This document shows, piece by piece, positions 45,571 through 57,500 of a DNA stretch of 64,000 nucleotides (positions within the stretch are counted from its first letter, which is position 1; each line of letters starts with the position of its first letter). Source of the DNA: Branchinecta lynchi (lineage: Eukaryota > Arthropoda > Branchiopoda > Anostraca > Branchinectidae); assembly GCA_023053575.1 (NCBI GenBank), contig JAKZAP010000021.1, forward strand, positions 11,842,212-11,906,211. Direction: 5' to 3'. The notes under the pieces are model-generated. The model made no database searches. It worked only from the letters and a program-made list of their open reading frames with translations, and had not been told where the DNA came from. The translations under genes were made by a program, and so were the position numbers.

Positions 45571-47262
45571 TTTTTATGGCACTTGCCCTTCCGTCAGTCC
45601 GTCTGTCGGTCCCGGTTTTGCTAGTTCGGGCACTTCCAGATAAGCTAGGACGATGAAACTTGGCGGGCATATCAGGGACCGGACCAGATTAAATTTCAAA
45701 TCGTCGCTTCCCCGATCCGACCATCTGTAGGGGAATGGAGGGAGGGAGGGGGAATCCGGAAAAAATGGGAAAAATGAGATATATTTAGCTTACGAACGGG
45801 TGATCGGATCTTAATGAAACTTGGCATATGGAAGGACCTCGTGTCTCAGACTTTCCATTTTAAATCCAGACCGGATGACCCCGATCTGACCATCGTGGGG
45901 GGAGTGGGAGGATGGGGAGTCCGGAATCTAGTTGCATGCATAACTTTTGAAAGGATTTGAATGAAACTTGTAGGGTGGAAAGATCTATCGCCTCAGATGT
46001 TCAGTGTCAAGTCCGGGCCGGGTCCGATACCTGTGGGGGATGGGAAAACTCAACAAACACTTAGAGCAAAGGGATTGGAACGGAACTTAATGGAGAGAAC
46101 CAGCATTAGGCCTAGATACGAAATTGACGGATTGACGGATTTTCAGGGCTCTGTGAGGGGAGTTGGAGGGGGTTTCCTGGAATTCCGGTAGTCGCGAGTT
46201 AGAATAGTTACAGATGTACTAAGACAACGAAACTTTGCAGGCATATTAGTGACCCAATTTAATTGACTTAAGAACCTGACACAACATACCCCCGGAAACT
46301 TCCGTTTCTACATCCGAGCATTCTTGGTGGAGCGAAGGAAGGGAAATATTGAATTGACTTCTGCAAATTGCGAACGAGTGGTCTGATTCGAGTGAAACTT
46401 AATGGGTGTAGGAGTCGATGACCTAGACATGGAAAACATGCGTTCAAACTATATGCAACCATGGTTGGGGGAATTGGGGGGGGGGGGAAACTTTTAACAT
46501 GCACAAAAACCAGATGGAGAGACCGAATGAAATGCAAGTTCGACAGTGCCGAGTTTATGCGGCCTAGGTTCGTTATTTGGCGTCTGGGCCGGATTTGGCC
46601 AAGGTGGGGGGGGGGGACCGGAAATTTGTGGATAGGCTATGCTCTTATTTCAGTAAGACTTGATGGACGGGAAGAGGGATTAAGAGATAAGACGTTGATG
46701 TTTCCAAGTCCTCTTCCGCCACAGTCGGGGGAGGTGGAAGGAGATTGCAGGAAACTTTGAGGCTCGCATAGGGGTTAAATGAGTGCATCAGTTTAATGAA
46801 ACTTTGAATGTAGACCGAGCGTATACCCTAGATGCCATATTTTAGGGTCCGAACCGGATCCGATAACGGTGTTAGTGGGAGGAGGGGTACTGGAATTTTC
46901 CAAAAATGCTCCGATTCGAGTGAAACTTAATAGATGGTATAAAAGAAGATGCTTTAGATGATTATTTTTGTTCCGAACCAGATTCGGCCACGGTAGTGGG
47001 AGATAGAGGGAGTATCGGAAATCGTGGGATCAAACGAGTGGATTTATTGGCCTGAAACTTGGAAGTTTGAACAGTCATGCGCATTTGCTACAGATAATCC
47101 GAGACGATGCCGGAATAGCTCAGAATTGAGTGAAACTAAACATCCTATTTCTATTTCCGAACCGCATTATTGGATGACGGGTGTAGTTTTTGACGTTCTC
47201 ATCTACTTTCTTGTACCACCTACTCGTAACAAGTGCCATATGAGCTCGTAGCTCTTGTTTCT
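45571..47262 (-). mobile_element. Helentron-like element H, copy 2
   Basis: Reverse orientation, the longest H copy. The (GTCY)n box CCGTCAGTCCGTCTGTCGGT lies near 45594. Many degenerate units follow with GGGGGAGTGGGAGG-type and GAGTGAAACTTAATGG blocks. It ends CATATGAGCTCGTAGCTCTT. Confidence 0.75.
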
Positions 47263-47426
47263 TCTGTTACCGTTCACTGCTAGGCGGCATTCACATGAGC
47301 ATACCTCTACCGTATGCCAAACGCTAGATATGCAGAGCGTATGGCGTACGGCATACAAAAAATCAGGGGTTTGTGTCAGACCGATCTGTTGTGATTTTGA
47401 GGCCTTTATCCCTAAATGTTATACTT

Positions 47427-47560
47427 GACAAACGTTGCCAGGAAACCGAAAAACTACAGAAAAAGCATCTGCTGACTTCTCGGATATTATGACGACAAAC
47501 CAAAAAGTTGGCAGATGCTTTTTCGGAAGTTCTTTGGGTCTTCTTGGCAATGCGTGTTAT
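47427..47560. repeat. short foldback
   Basis: GTTGCCAGGAAACCGAAAAA and AGAAAAAGCATCTGCTGAC on the left are mirrored by TTGGCAGATGCTTTTTC and a TCTTCTTGGCAA end. Arms about 50 bp with mismatches. Confidence 0.65.
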
Positions 47561-47639
47561 GCATAAGGTTTAATGCATAATGTTTTCAAAATTACTTAAG
47601 ATTTACCTTACCTTAAATTACCTTAAATCGTACTTCCAG

Positions 47640-47815
47640 CGAGATAAGGTGGTGTTAACCTCCTGTAGAGTCTCTCGCTGGTTGGCGGCTTGATGGTCAG
47701 ATCGTTGTTGTAACATCGGCTCACTGGAACTCCAGTGTAGCCGGCATTGATTGGTTGGTAGATGTTGTTGTCACGTCGGCTCACTGGAATCCCAGTGCAG
47801 CCGACATTCAGCATT
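47640..47815. repeat. two ~60-bp direct repeats
   Basis: CGGCTCACTGGAACTCCAGT at about 47717 recurs at about 47778 as CGGCTCACTGGAATCCCAGT. The surrounding sequence is conserved. Confidence 0.6.
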
Positions 47816-47924
47816 TCGCCAGTCCTCTTCCACGCCTTTTTCTGAAGCCATCTAGGGTAGCAGCGTTGATAGTTTTTTCGGAAAGTATTTTCTGTTGAAA
47901 TTGCACAGCCTTGTGTACTGACAG

Positions 47925-48935
47925 CAGGGACGTCCCGAGTCTGTCTTCATTTGTGTGTGGGGGGGGGGAGGGGGCGCACCAGGTGCAATTGACCGAATCG
48001 GTACCTGATTTTACTGAATTTATTAAACAAAAAATGTAAAAACACAGAGAGTTGCCTTCATGAAGCTACAACGTAAAAAGTTGCAGAATATATACAAACA
48101 AACAAGTCTAAAGAGAAAAATTGGTCACTTTTAGGAAGACCTTTCAAGTTTTGCCAACAGGACTTGAAATAATCGCAAAAACGGTGTTGCTGCAAAGCGA
48201 CATTGTCGCTAACGGCTGTGCCCATGATTAATTAAGGCGCCGCAGGCGAAATTTTTAGAATCCACCTTTTTTTTCTGGCAACAATTAACTACTTCCCATG
48301 CAAATTCTAGCTTTTAACATAGTTCAAGCCCCCCAAAATTCCAAGCCTCAAACGCCAACTAAATGAGGCAACCTTTGTCTATCTAGTGAAGACTGCAAAA
48401 TTCGGCGAAGGCAAAATTTTTTGGAAACAAAATGATAAATGTGCCTTTCTAAGATCCCAGGATTATCTATTCAACCCAGAGTTCTATGGCAACGAAAGGG
48501 GCGATCCGGGGTAAAGTGGATACAGAGTACATTAGTTCGGAATTACAGCAAACAAAATTAGGCTAGTTTTCACGTCAAGAGACGTGCTTATTCCTGAAGT
48601 ACTGCAATCCTAAGAAGTAAAAAAATTAATAGCAACCAGCTGAAGCTACCGTAAATGGTAAGAACGAGAGCTAAATAAATGCCACTTAAATTACCAAACT
48701 CAGTAATTGGGCTGAAGCAAATAATGAATTTGTAGTATACCGGAAAACTAACTAAAAAATAAGGAACAGATCGAGAGTGGTATTACGACCGAATCTCGTT
48801 ATGAAATAAAACTCTTGTTAGAACCACCTAAAACAACCAAATTCGGCAAATCCAGTAATAGAAACGGACTAAAGAAAAATTCGGTGAATTACTGTATTCG
48901 GTAACGAATCAGAACCAAACGATATTGTTGTTGTT
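47925..48935. mobile_element. hAT-like element related to D
   Basis: Left terminus CAGGGACGTCCCGAGTCTG, a G-run, then ACCGAATCGGTACC-type words and CGCCGCAGGCGAAATTTTTA. No clear right terminus. Sequence towards 48900 has ATTCGGTAACGAATCAGAAC, shared with 51411-52209. Confidence 0.55.
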
Positions 48936-49246
48936 GTTTGAAGCTTGACGTCACGTGGGCTTCACCCCATACACGCTCGTGCCACTGGGTTTCGTGAACT
49001 TTTAAATGTCCTTCGATACTTTTATACCAATATGTTGGTTCAATTCAATGAATTTTTGCCTTTAGGCTTCGTCAATACTTTAAAAGGGAAGGGGTCTTCT
49101 CAAGACGTCGTCTGAATCTGGGTAAGCATTCCTCACTGTATCTTCGTCTCTTCTTTCGGTATTTTCGAATCTCACTTTCACTCGTCAATCTATAACACAT
49201 AAACTTTCGTTAACACATTACCGGATCCGTTTTCGTCATAAAATAA

Positions 49247-50392
49247 CAAGACCAAAGATTTCAATGGGATCCCAGAAATCTAATACTTGATCCAGACAAT
49301 TGCAAACGAATACTTGTCCAAAAAAAATCATACTTGTCCAGAAAAAAAAGAAAGTTTAGAAGCGAATTCAGCGTATCTCCTTATCCGTATATAGAACGTC
49401 TAATCAACTTCAAGTAAAAGTTCTTATAAAAAAATCCGGTTTCAACCGGATTTCGAACAAGCTACATGTCCCGGTAAAAAAAAGATTGTCATATACATAT
49501 TCAGCGCGTCTTCTTACCCCTAAATATGTCATATAATCAACTTCAAATAAAACTTTTGATTTTAATAAATTTTCCGGTTTCGGCCTGATTCCGGGCGAAC
49601 AAGTTGTCCGGGTAGAAAATACTTTTCAAATAAGTGTTCAGCATGTCTTCTTACCCCTAAATCGAACATCTAATCAACTTCAGACAAAACTTATACTTTT
49701 AACAAACTTTCCGGTTTTGGCCAAATTCCGGGCGAACTTCTTGCCCTGCGAGAAAATGGTTTTCACCATCGTTTTCAGCCTGTCTTTCTACCCCTAAATC
49801 GAACATCTAATCAGCTTCAAATAAAACTTTTACTTTTAAAAGACTTTCCGGTTTCGGCCGGATTCCGGGCTAACTACTTGTCCGGCCAAAAAAATGGTTT
49901 TCACCATCGTGTTTAGCATGTTTTCTTACCTCTATATCGAATCTCTAATCAGCTTCAAATAAAACTTTTACTTTTAACATATTTTTCCGGTTTTGGCCGG
50001 AATCTACTTCAAATAAAACTTACTTTTAAAAGACTTTCCGGTTTTGGCCGGATTCTGTGCTAACTACTAGTCCGATGACAAAATGGTTTTCACCACCGTG
50101 TTCAGCATGTGTTCTTACCCCTTAATCGACTATCACATCATCTGTTTAAAACTATTTCATTTGCCCCTTAATTTAAACCCCCTCCCCGACCCCTAAATGT
50201 AGAGCTACAGAGCCCATCTACGAACTCGACCTTACTTTTGACCCAAAGAGTCCTCACACCGAGTTTCATCAAAATATCTCATTCCCTTCGAGAGTTACAG
50301 TGCGTACAGACGGACGGACAGACGGACAACTTTTGCGATGTCATCGGTATCCCTCCACTTACGTTTTGGGATCCCAAAAACACAATCGTCTT
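49247..50392 (-). mobile_element. Helentron-like element G, copy 3, with tandem array
   Basis: From GACCAAAGATTTCAATGGGATCCC-type terminus to CACTTACGTTTTGGGATCCC. Central units recur with TTTCCGGTTT near 49437, 49573, 49710, 49847, 49987 and 50037 (period about 137 bp, the last truncated). The (GTCY)n box is inverted at about 50310. The most regular G copy in the window. Confidence 0.8.
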
Positions 50393-50604
50393 AAAATTAC
50401 ATATTAGAATACATAAAACAATAATCAAAACAACTATTTACAATTTTTCTCCTCTTTAAACTACAAAATCTTATGCAACTTTGTACTTTTATGAATTTCC
50501 CCGAATAAATCACAGACAATTTTCTGGCCCAAGCTGGGGCACTTGAATGGCCTAGGATCGACCTTACTGAAAAAGCACCAGCTTTTTTTTTTTTTATCAC
50601 ATTT

Positions 50605-51410
50605 GCTTTTAATACCACTCTCTGGGTATTATACTTTTTACATAATAATCATCATCTACAACGTTACACTCGCGACAATTTTCGGAATCAACTAATTTCC
50701 ACCGGAATAACATTTTCTGTGTTTTCGCGTAGCCTGTTCTTAGCCTGAATATTGTAGAAGCAGTTTTTCTTTCCTCATGGATCAGGTCTGCTGGAGGTTG
50801 TCTGCACTCGTACAAACCAAGAATAGGGTTCTGGGATTTTAATTTTTATTTATTTATTTATTAATAGAAAAAGACGTTAAGCCGAAGCTTATCTCTCTAC
50901 AAGCACACAAACGTTTACTACATTTTTAAACACTGCACTACACACTTAACGTACAACAAATATAAACTAAAAAGGGTTCACATACAAGAACGTTGTACCA
51001 GCAAGATGTTGTTTGAATGAATGTAAATTTGGTTGGGAAGCGGTCGCCTCAGATAAACCGAATAATGCGAATTCTTCTTGTTCACTTTCTATCACAGATT
51101 GCTTAAATGCATATATCAACTGTGCACTAGACATTTGTGTCGAAATTTCTTCTCCATGCATTCTCCCCCACTTAGCTAATCTATCTGCCGATTCATTTCC
51201 AATCACTCCCACATGGGCAGGAACCCATGTCAATAACACAGAATTTCCTTTCTCTTCCAGCTCTCTCACTACAATTTCAATGTTCCGAGCTATTTTCCCG
51301 AGCTGAAATCTGGGGTTTCGACTAATATTGTATCACAGGCAAAGAATCAGAACATAATAACCATTGACCAACTCGACCAAACAATTTTATGTATTCTAAC
51401 GCTTTGAAAG
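50605..51410 (-). pseudogene. non-LTR retrotransposon RNase H domain and 3-prime part
   Basis: The minus-strand frame 51269-50967 reads LLTWVPAHVGVIGNESADRL, the conserved H-x-G-x-x-GNE-x-AD core of RNase H. Upstream, in another frame, is SDSLPVIQ, a further RNase H motif. The frame 50815-50609 (STIFRLRTGY, then C-x-x-C-x-V) is the post-RNase H zinc-finger-like region. Frameshifts and stops show it is dead. RNase H points to an I/R1/LOA-like LINE. Confidence 0.85.
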
Positions 51411-52209
51411 AACCAAACGAATCTCACCGAATTTAGTTATGAAATGGATTGACCGAATGCGACCGGATTACCGAATTCGGTAGAGAATGAGACCAAATAA
51501 ACAGGTAAATCACCGAATTTACGCAGGACGGATCGAATGCGGCGAAATCGATGCGGACTGAACAAAAACTGGATGAATTATCGTATTCGGTCACGAATCA
51601 GAACCAAATGAACCTGATTAATGACCGGATTATGAAATGGACTGACCGAATGCGACCGAATTACCTTATTCGGTAAAGAATGAGACCAAATAAACAGGTT
51701 AAATCACCGAATTTACGCAAGGACGGACCGCACGCGGCGAAATCGATGCGGACTGGACAAAAGTTAGACGAATTATCGAATTCGGTCAGGAATCAGAACC
51801 AGATGAATCTGATTAATGACCCAATTATGAAATGGACTGACCGAATGGGATAGGACAGATACTGACTTGAGAAAAGTCCGGTGAATTATCGGATTCGCTA
51901 ATGAATGACACCAAATAAACAGGTTAAATCGCCGAATTTACGAAGGGACAGACCGAATGCGGTGAAATCGATGCAGAGTGAACAAAAGTTGGATAAATTA
52001 GTAAATTCGACAAAGAAAGGGGAACCACCAATAAACACGTTAAGTCACCGAATTTCGAAATGCGGGGACACACGATTTTATGAAAAGGGCATCACGGCTT
52101 CGCCGCAATGCCCGTTTTGACCGAATTTTTGGCCTTCGGCGAAAATTTGACCGAATGCACAAAACGTAGGGGGGGAGGGGGTGGCGCGCCCGCACCCCCT
52201 CTGGACGCC
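51411..52209 (-). mobile_element. hAT-like element with tandem ACCGAATTCGGT units, inside a LINE
   Basis: One terminus, read on the minus strand from 52211, is CAGGGGCGTCCAGAGGG. The interior has repeated blocks GAATGAGACCAAATAAACAG (51487, 51669, and variant 51902) and GCGGCGAAATCGATGCGGAC. It separates a reverse-transcriptase fragment from an RNase H fragment on the same strand. The other terminus was not found. Confidence 0.6.
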
Positions 52210-52454
52210 CCTGGATCCAGGAGATCGAAAGCTTTTTTTTGGTCAGCAAGGATTAGATCAATAAACGAATCATCTTTCTCAAGAGCAGTTAGTATCTCAT
52301 GAACCAGGCTAACCAAGTAATGTGAAGTGCTAATACCTTGCCTAAAACCAAACTGATTGGGGTCAAAATTGTCACATATTTCAGAAAGAAGCCAATCATA
52401 CATACAATTTTCTAGTAGCTTGGCCAATGCCGAAGTCTTCGATATAGGTCGCAT
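52205..52454 (-). pseudogene. LINE reverse transcriptase fragment
   Basis: Reads MRPISKTSALAKLLENCMYD, FDPNQFGFRQGISTSHYL and IDLILADQKKAFDLLDP, where motif A Asp is retained. It breaks off where the hAT-like terminus begins. It probably belongs to the same LINE as the RNase H at 50605-51410, with the palm and thumb lost. Confidence 0.8.
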
Positions 52455-52880
52455 TTTTACCCGGACATGTAGTTCGCCCGGAATCCGGCTGGAACCGGAA
52501 AATTTGTTATAAGTTAAATTTTTATTTGAAGTTGATTAGATGTTCGATATAGGGGAAAGAAGATACGCTGAGTTCGTTTTTTAGCTTTCTTTTTTTCGCC
52601 GGACAAAGTAGTTCCGGAATTCGGCCGAAACCGGGAAATTGTCAGAAGCAAGGCAGGAAGTTTTCGTCAAAACAGACATGATTTATAGGGGTAAACACAA
52701 TGTTGAATCCATATCCGAACTTGTTTTTCTCAGATTGTTAGCTATTTGGCTCTGTTTCTGAATTCTAATAGTAAAAACGTTCAAGGAGTTTGGCGAAGAC
52801 TGGATCTGGCGAACAAGACCCAATTGTCTGGATCAAATATTGAATTTTAGGGATCCGTCGAAACATTTGGTCTAGTTTTG
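52455..52880 (+). mobile_element. Helentron-like element G, copy 4 (partial)
   Basis: Two degenerate units with GTAGTTCGCCCGGAATCCGG and GATTAGATGTTCGATATAGG. The terminal GAAACATTTGGTCTAGT follows. The (GTCY)n end is missing. Confidence 0.7.
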
Positions 52881-52939
52881 AAAGTTTTTGAACGAGTGGT
52901 TACTGAGATATTTGCGATGTCCGGAATTACCCCACATCC

Positions 52940-53287
52940 GGAATTACCCGGTTCACCCTAGTTACAAAATGAAAGAATGGCAAAAGGATTCCCGAAACTT
53001 GAATTCCATAAGGGAGCTGGCGATGACGTAGAAAGCAGAATAGGTAAAAGCGAGGCTTCACCTTTCGGATTTGTCTTCCGGATTCCAGACAGCCGTTTTC
53101 GTCAAGACGGATCTAGAAGGTGAAGCCAAACCAAAACCGTCTGGAAGGGGCAGGATTCACAGTTGTGACTGGGATTTGAAATTGTAGGGGACATCTATGA
53201 AATGTCGAAGAACAGCAAATTTAGCTGTCATCATTATCATGAAAATCTTCCAGGGTTGGCTTGACTATGCGGAAGTCGCGGACGTCA
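52940..53287. other. non-coding, nothing recognised
   Basis: Contains inverted words GCGAGGCTTCACCTTTCGGA and TAGAAGGTGAAGCC at 53053-53125. No gene seen. Confidence 0.35.
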
Positions 53288-53540
53288 AAGCCTCGTTTTT
53301 GTCTGCATGTTGCAGGTACACTTCTCGGCCGATTCCGGACTGATTCTTTGTACATCCATTTTTGCACAGCAGTGCTTCCGAGGAAGACGGCAGCTCTTCT
53401 CGAGAATCACGGACTTGCTCACCGACCAAGCCCGTGCTTCCCTGCAAGGTGCTGCAGCGCTGCCGCTTCAACCAAGAAGAAAGTGAATCCAAAAACGCAT
53501 AAAGCAAAGAAGTGCTGCAGCAGCGATGCGGCAGCGCTCT
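53288..53540 (+). repeat. unit I, copy 2, with exon-like core
   Basis: Core 53316-53482 is the same 167-nt length as copy 1, with about 14 substitutions and no indel. It has acceptor GCATGTTGCAG and donor AGAAGAAA|GTGAAT. The frame stays open (VHFSADSGLILCTS, then RITDLLTDQARASLQG). See the entry at 35748. Confidence 0.6.
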
Positions 53541-53735
53541 GGTAATCTGGAAGGTGAAGCCGGGCTTTAAGAGGGTCCTTTAGCTCACCAGTGTCAATGT
53601 CACCGTCCTGCATACCAGAGCATTTGTCTCGGAGGAGCACAGTGAAATAAAAGAACTCAGAGAGAGATAAACTAGATCTACGTTGCCTGGGCAACATGAA
53701 GTCTTGCAGCAACCTTCCTTCTTTCTTCGGCTTTT
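53541..53735 (-). other. open frame of unknown meaning
   Basis: The minus-strand frame reads PRQRRSSLSLSEFFYF, then LLRDKCSGMQDGDIDTGE and PLKARLHLPDYQ. It looks protein-like in composition but I do not recognise it. It runs on through the inverse of unit I, which argues against a simple exon. Confidence 0.2.
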
Positions 53736-54054
53736 GACACTAACGATCAGACGGTGAGGATGTCACCGTATCGAAAATTCCAAGAAGATTTTTTTTTTTT
53801 TAAACTGATGAAACAGTCCTATCACATTATCAAAGGGGGTTGAAAAAAAAACATGAACAGAATATCGGAAGAAGGGTTAACAAATATATACTGACTTCGC
53901 ACCCAGTTGAACTTTGCCCTTTTCGATCGCAGACATTGTGACGGATGAGAACTTGGTACATAATCTTAGATAATCAAGTTGCTATTTTAAAGCTATCCAT
54001 AACTTTTGAGAATCAAAATACCACAAATGCTGCCACTCAGCTATTATTGCGGAA
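53736..54054. other. non-coding, nothing recognised
   Basis: T-run at 53790-53801; no gene or shared repeat. Confidence 0.3.
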
Positions 54055-54398
54055 CTACGCCATTGTTTATATCTAGGAAAGATGCTTTAGATGGTCAATG
54101 TGCGAGTCCGAACCAGATTCGGCCGCGGTAGGGGAATTTGAGGGGGGTGCGGAAATCATGTGACTCGTCAAGGGACCAAACGAGTGCATCTACTGGGCTG
54201 AAACTTGGAAGGTGTAACAGTTATTTGCCTTAGATGCACCGAGGCGATGCCGGAAATGCTCAGACTTGTGAACAAGATATCGTATTTCTAGGTCCGAAAC
54301 GCATTTCTCGATGGTGGGGGTATTTCGTGCCGTTCTCATCTACTTTCTTGTACCATCTACTCGTAACAAGCGCTATACAGCTCATAACTCTTGTTTTT
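54055..54398 (-). mobile_element. Helentron-like element H, terminal fragment
   Basis: Matches the end of H copy 2 (CGGTAGGGGAATTTGAGGGG-type, TGGGCTGAAACTTGGAAG, CTACTCGTAACAAG). It stops about 50 bp downstream of the coilin-like stop codon. Confidence 0.7.
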
Positions 54399-54415
54399 TT
54401 TGCAAAATCATGAAA

Positions 54416-54421
54416 TTTAAT
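54416..54421 (-). promoter_or_regulatory. possible polyadenylation signal ATTAAA
   Basis: On the minus strand ATTAAA lies about 25 bp after the coilin-like stop codon, within TGATTAAATTT. It is a common variant signal, but the position close to the stop makes it only a candidate. Confidence 0.3.
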
Positions 54422-54445
54422 CATTAAAAGTCTCAAACTCACAAT

Positions 54446-54591
54446 CTATTCAAGCTCACCAATCTTGAGAACCACGGGAGCCAAGAGCTCCGCAAAACTC
54501 AATTCCTCGTAGTCATCATCGTCTCTAGTTTCGTCTTGGTCTTCGAAGTACGACATGTCAAACTTTCCCTTCGGACGCTCCCGTTTGGGGT
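54446..54591 (-). CDS. COIL: coilin-like last exon
   Basis: Acceptor TTTGGTTTCAG. Reads PKRERPKGKFDMSYFED, an acidic stretch, then YEELSFAELLAPVVLKIGEL and TAG. The frame stays open upstream into the intron by chance, through segment R; the splice site is the better boundary. Confidence 0.8.
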
Positions 54592-57500
54592 CTGAAACCA
54601 AACAAAAATTAATACTCTTGATGACTATCTCTCCCTGCCGATGCAGAATCTCCGGGTACCTGCAGAAGAAAGGAAGAAACGGTGTCGCAGCTGCCCCGAA
54701 AGATAGCCGTGACTGTTTGACACAGGATTTGAGTCGTTGAGTCTGAGTCGCTACGGACACGTTTACTCCTTCTTCCTGAGGATCAATGGCGTGTTTTGGA
54801 CGTGACTGGTAAGACAACAAGGCCTTCAGGTGGAATCTCAAACGGGAACACCATTCCCGAATGACAGTAACGACTCGACAAACACATCAACCAACTTAGC
54901 TGGAAGGTCGATTCTGTGTGTCTTCTTACCTCTGAATCGAAACTCCACACTCGATAAATCGAATCAATATAGTAGCCTAAGTATTTAATTTATTTGTAAC
55001 CGCCATTTTTTAAAAGCGGAGTAGGTGAAAGAAAACAAATAAAACCATCAAAGACCCATGAAAAAGACATTCAATTTTCAATCTTCGGCCAGAAAGCAGT
55101 GGATGACGTCATGCGCTGGTTTGGACCTGTTGTCCATTATTTTTGAAAGCGACGAGGAAACATCCAAAAGGGCAACACTTGCATCTTTAGTTTTGAACTT
55201 CTCCGTCAATGTATGGTTATAACATAATTTTGACAAACGGAGCAGGTGCTTCATACATTTAAAATAACACGATCTCATCCGAGTTCCTTCTTTCGCAGAA
55301 CATGAGTGGCACCAGAACGAAATAGCATAGAAGGAGCGCAGAAGGTGCTGTGGAAATTTCCCAAAGCTTTATGCCCGGGCCACATTCAGTCACATCTGTA
55401 CGTAATTTAGTTCGTTAATTTGATTATTACAAACTCTTGCGTTTCATCCTGGTCACACCTGGAACGAAGGAATTCAAGACATATTACCACCATCATCACT
55501 CAAAGGTAAACAAAACTGGCTAAAGTCAGTGACTCTGGTCTGTCATTGGTCCAAACAATTCAAAGATACGTTTCAAAATGGCGGAGATGGATTTTTCCAT
55601 CTCGACTATCTTACGTTTTCAGCGTCTTTTCTTCCCGATTTCGACCGTAAGATGGTCTTATTATACCAGCGTTATTACCAGGTGTGACTATAGTGGGGCC
55701 CGGGCATTACGGTTATAGCCCCCACGCACAGATTTATAAACTAATTGAACAATCGAAGAGCAAAATTTTGACAATGAAGATTTGAATGCCTGTCGATTGG
55801 ACGATGAACGATCCAAGAGAGATCAAAGCTTGGATGTATTCGAACCATTCATTTACTCCGCTTTCTGAAAACGGCGGATTATAAATAAATTACTTACTTA
55901 TTTGAAGAAGGGTTGAAATGCAGGTACTCACATTTTAAGAGATTAACTTCAAGGCAGATTTTGAGAAGTAACGACGACAGCTTACTAACATTTTTGGTGA
56001 GTGTCGATCGGCTACAGCTTACTAAGCTGCAAGTCTTCCGCGTAAGCTATATAGCTGAAGGAATGGCCCTCATAAAAGTAGACAGGGAGTGAAGAATCGA
56101 GACATAAAGATATGTCCGATTTGAAGATGTAGGGAGATATGCGAACACCAATTCGGACAGGAATAATCTCTGACCAGCTACCTTGCAATTTGAACCTTAC
56201 TCAAGAATAACCACAACAATATTTTAACAGATAGACAACAGACAGACTGACGTCACAAGTAATGAGAGAAAATAGGGCCTGAGAGTGCTTTATATTGCCA
56301 AAAGCACTAGCTGTATCTCGAGAACATATGTGAATAGCAGACTTGTCGCGGGTAGCATGCGTCATCATTTATTTCAATATGTGATGAGCGTGTCTACAAC
56401 AGGCGCTCGGACGGAACCCAAGCTCCACTGAACCAAAAAGACATTTTCAAGCAATTCTTTAAGGAGAACGTATTCCAAGATCTTGCTTATATTACAACAA
56501 ACTTTTCTTGGCCGATAGCTCTTGCAAAGGTCTGTGTCTCTCCAGGGGCGTCGTAAGTGCATTTTCGTTGGGGGGGTGGGGTAAAATTTTCGGTAAAAAA
56601 ATTACCGAATTTTTCAAAAATTTTACAGAATCCTAGAAACTGAGAATTCGAGCTTTACATTATTTTAAGTTACTGAACAGAAAGGTTTAAGTACAAAGAG
56701 TAACACTAAAGAGCAGCACGGAAGATGATTAGCCAGCTACTAGGCGTCGTTTTTGCGAAGCCCACTTGGACAATATATTGCGGGCACGATTGGAGTAGCA
56801 GCTTCTGTTTATTATACCCAAGACAAAATTAAATCGAGCGCCGCATGCGAACATTTCTAAATCCTTTGTTTTTTTTTCCTGTAGGCTACAGTTTAACTGC
56901 TTCTCATACAAATTTTATCTTTTACCGTGGCAAAAAACACCCCTAAGAATTTCCAGAAGCCGGATGGAGCGACGTCCAAAAGAAAAAAAACGATATTTTG
57001 TTTTATTTCTTTGTTCTTCAGCTACCGGCGGCAGCAGCTACTGTAGGCTAGTCAATATCTACCCATGATCACATAAAGTGAGCGCCGAGACGAGATTTTT
57101 TTAAGTTCGCCTTTTCCTGCCAAATTTAGCACGTTCCATGCAGATTCTTGCTTTTAATGTTTCTCAAATCCCGATCCTAAAACTGGCTTAAAACTCCAGT
57201 TAAATGACGCGCTCTTCCGCAAAACAGCGAAAATTACTAAGGCGGAATTTCGAAACACTTATGGTCAGAGCGTCTTTTTGAGATCCAAAATTTATCGATG
57301 AAATCATAGATCAATTCTTTTGTCTGCGAATAGTGTTACAGTCGACCACTTCGCGTTTCGAAGTTTGTGGTAACTATCAAATCCTGACAATTATACCGAA
57401 AAAAATTACCGAACCCCCGTTATTATACCGAATAGACCGATAGCCTATTTGGGATTCTGCATAACTACCGAATTCCATAGTTCTGGTATCGAAGAACTAC

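Noticed and set aside
54592..54841. Coilin-like exon extended upstream in the same frame
   Set aside because: The frame is open through segment R, but the acceptor at 54592 joins in phase with the 63371 donor and matches the family; the upstream peptide has no coilin similarity.
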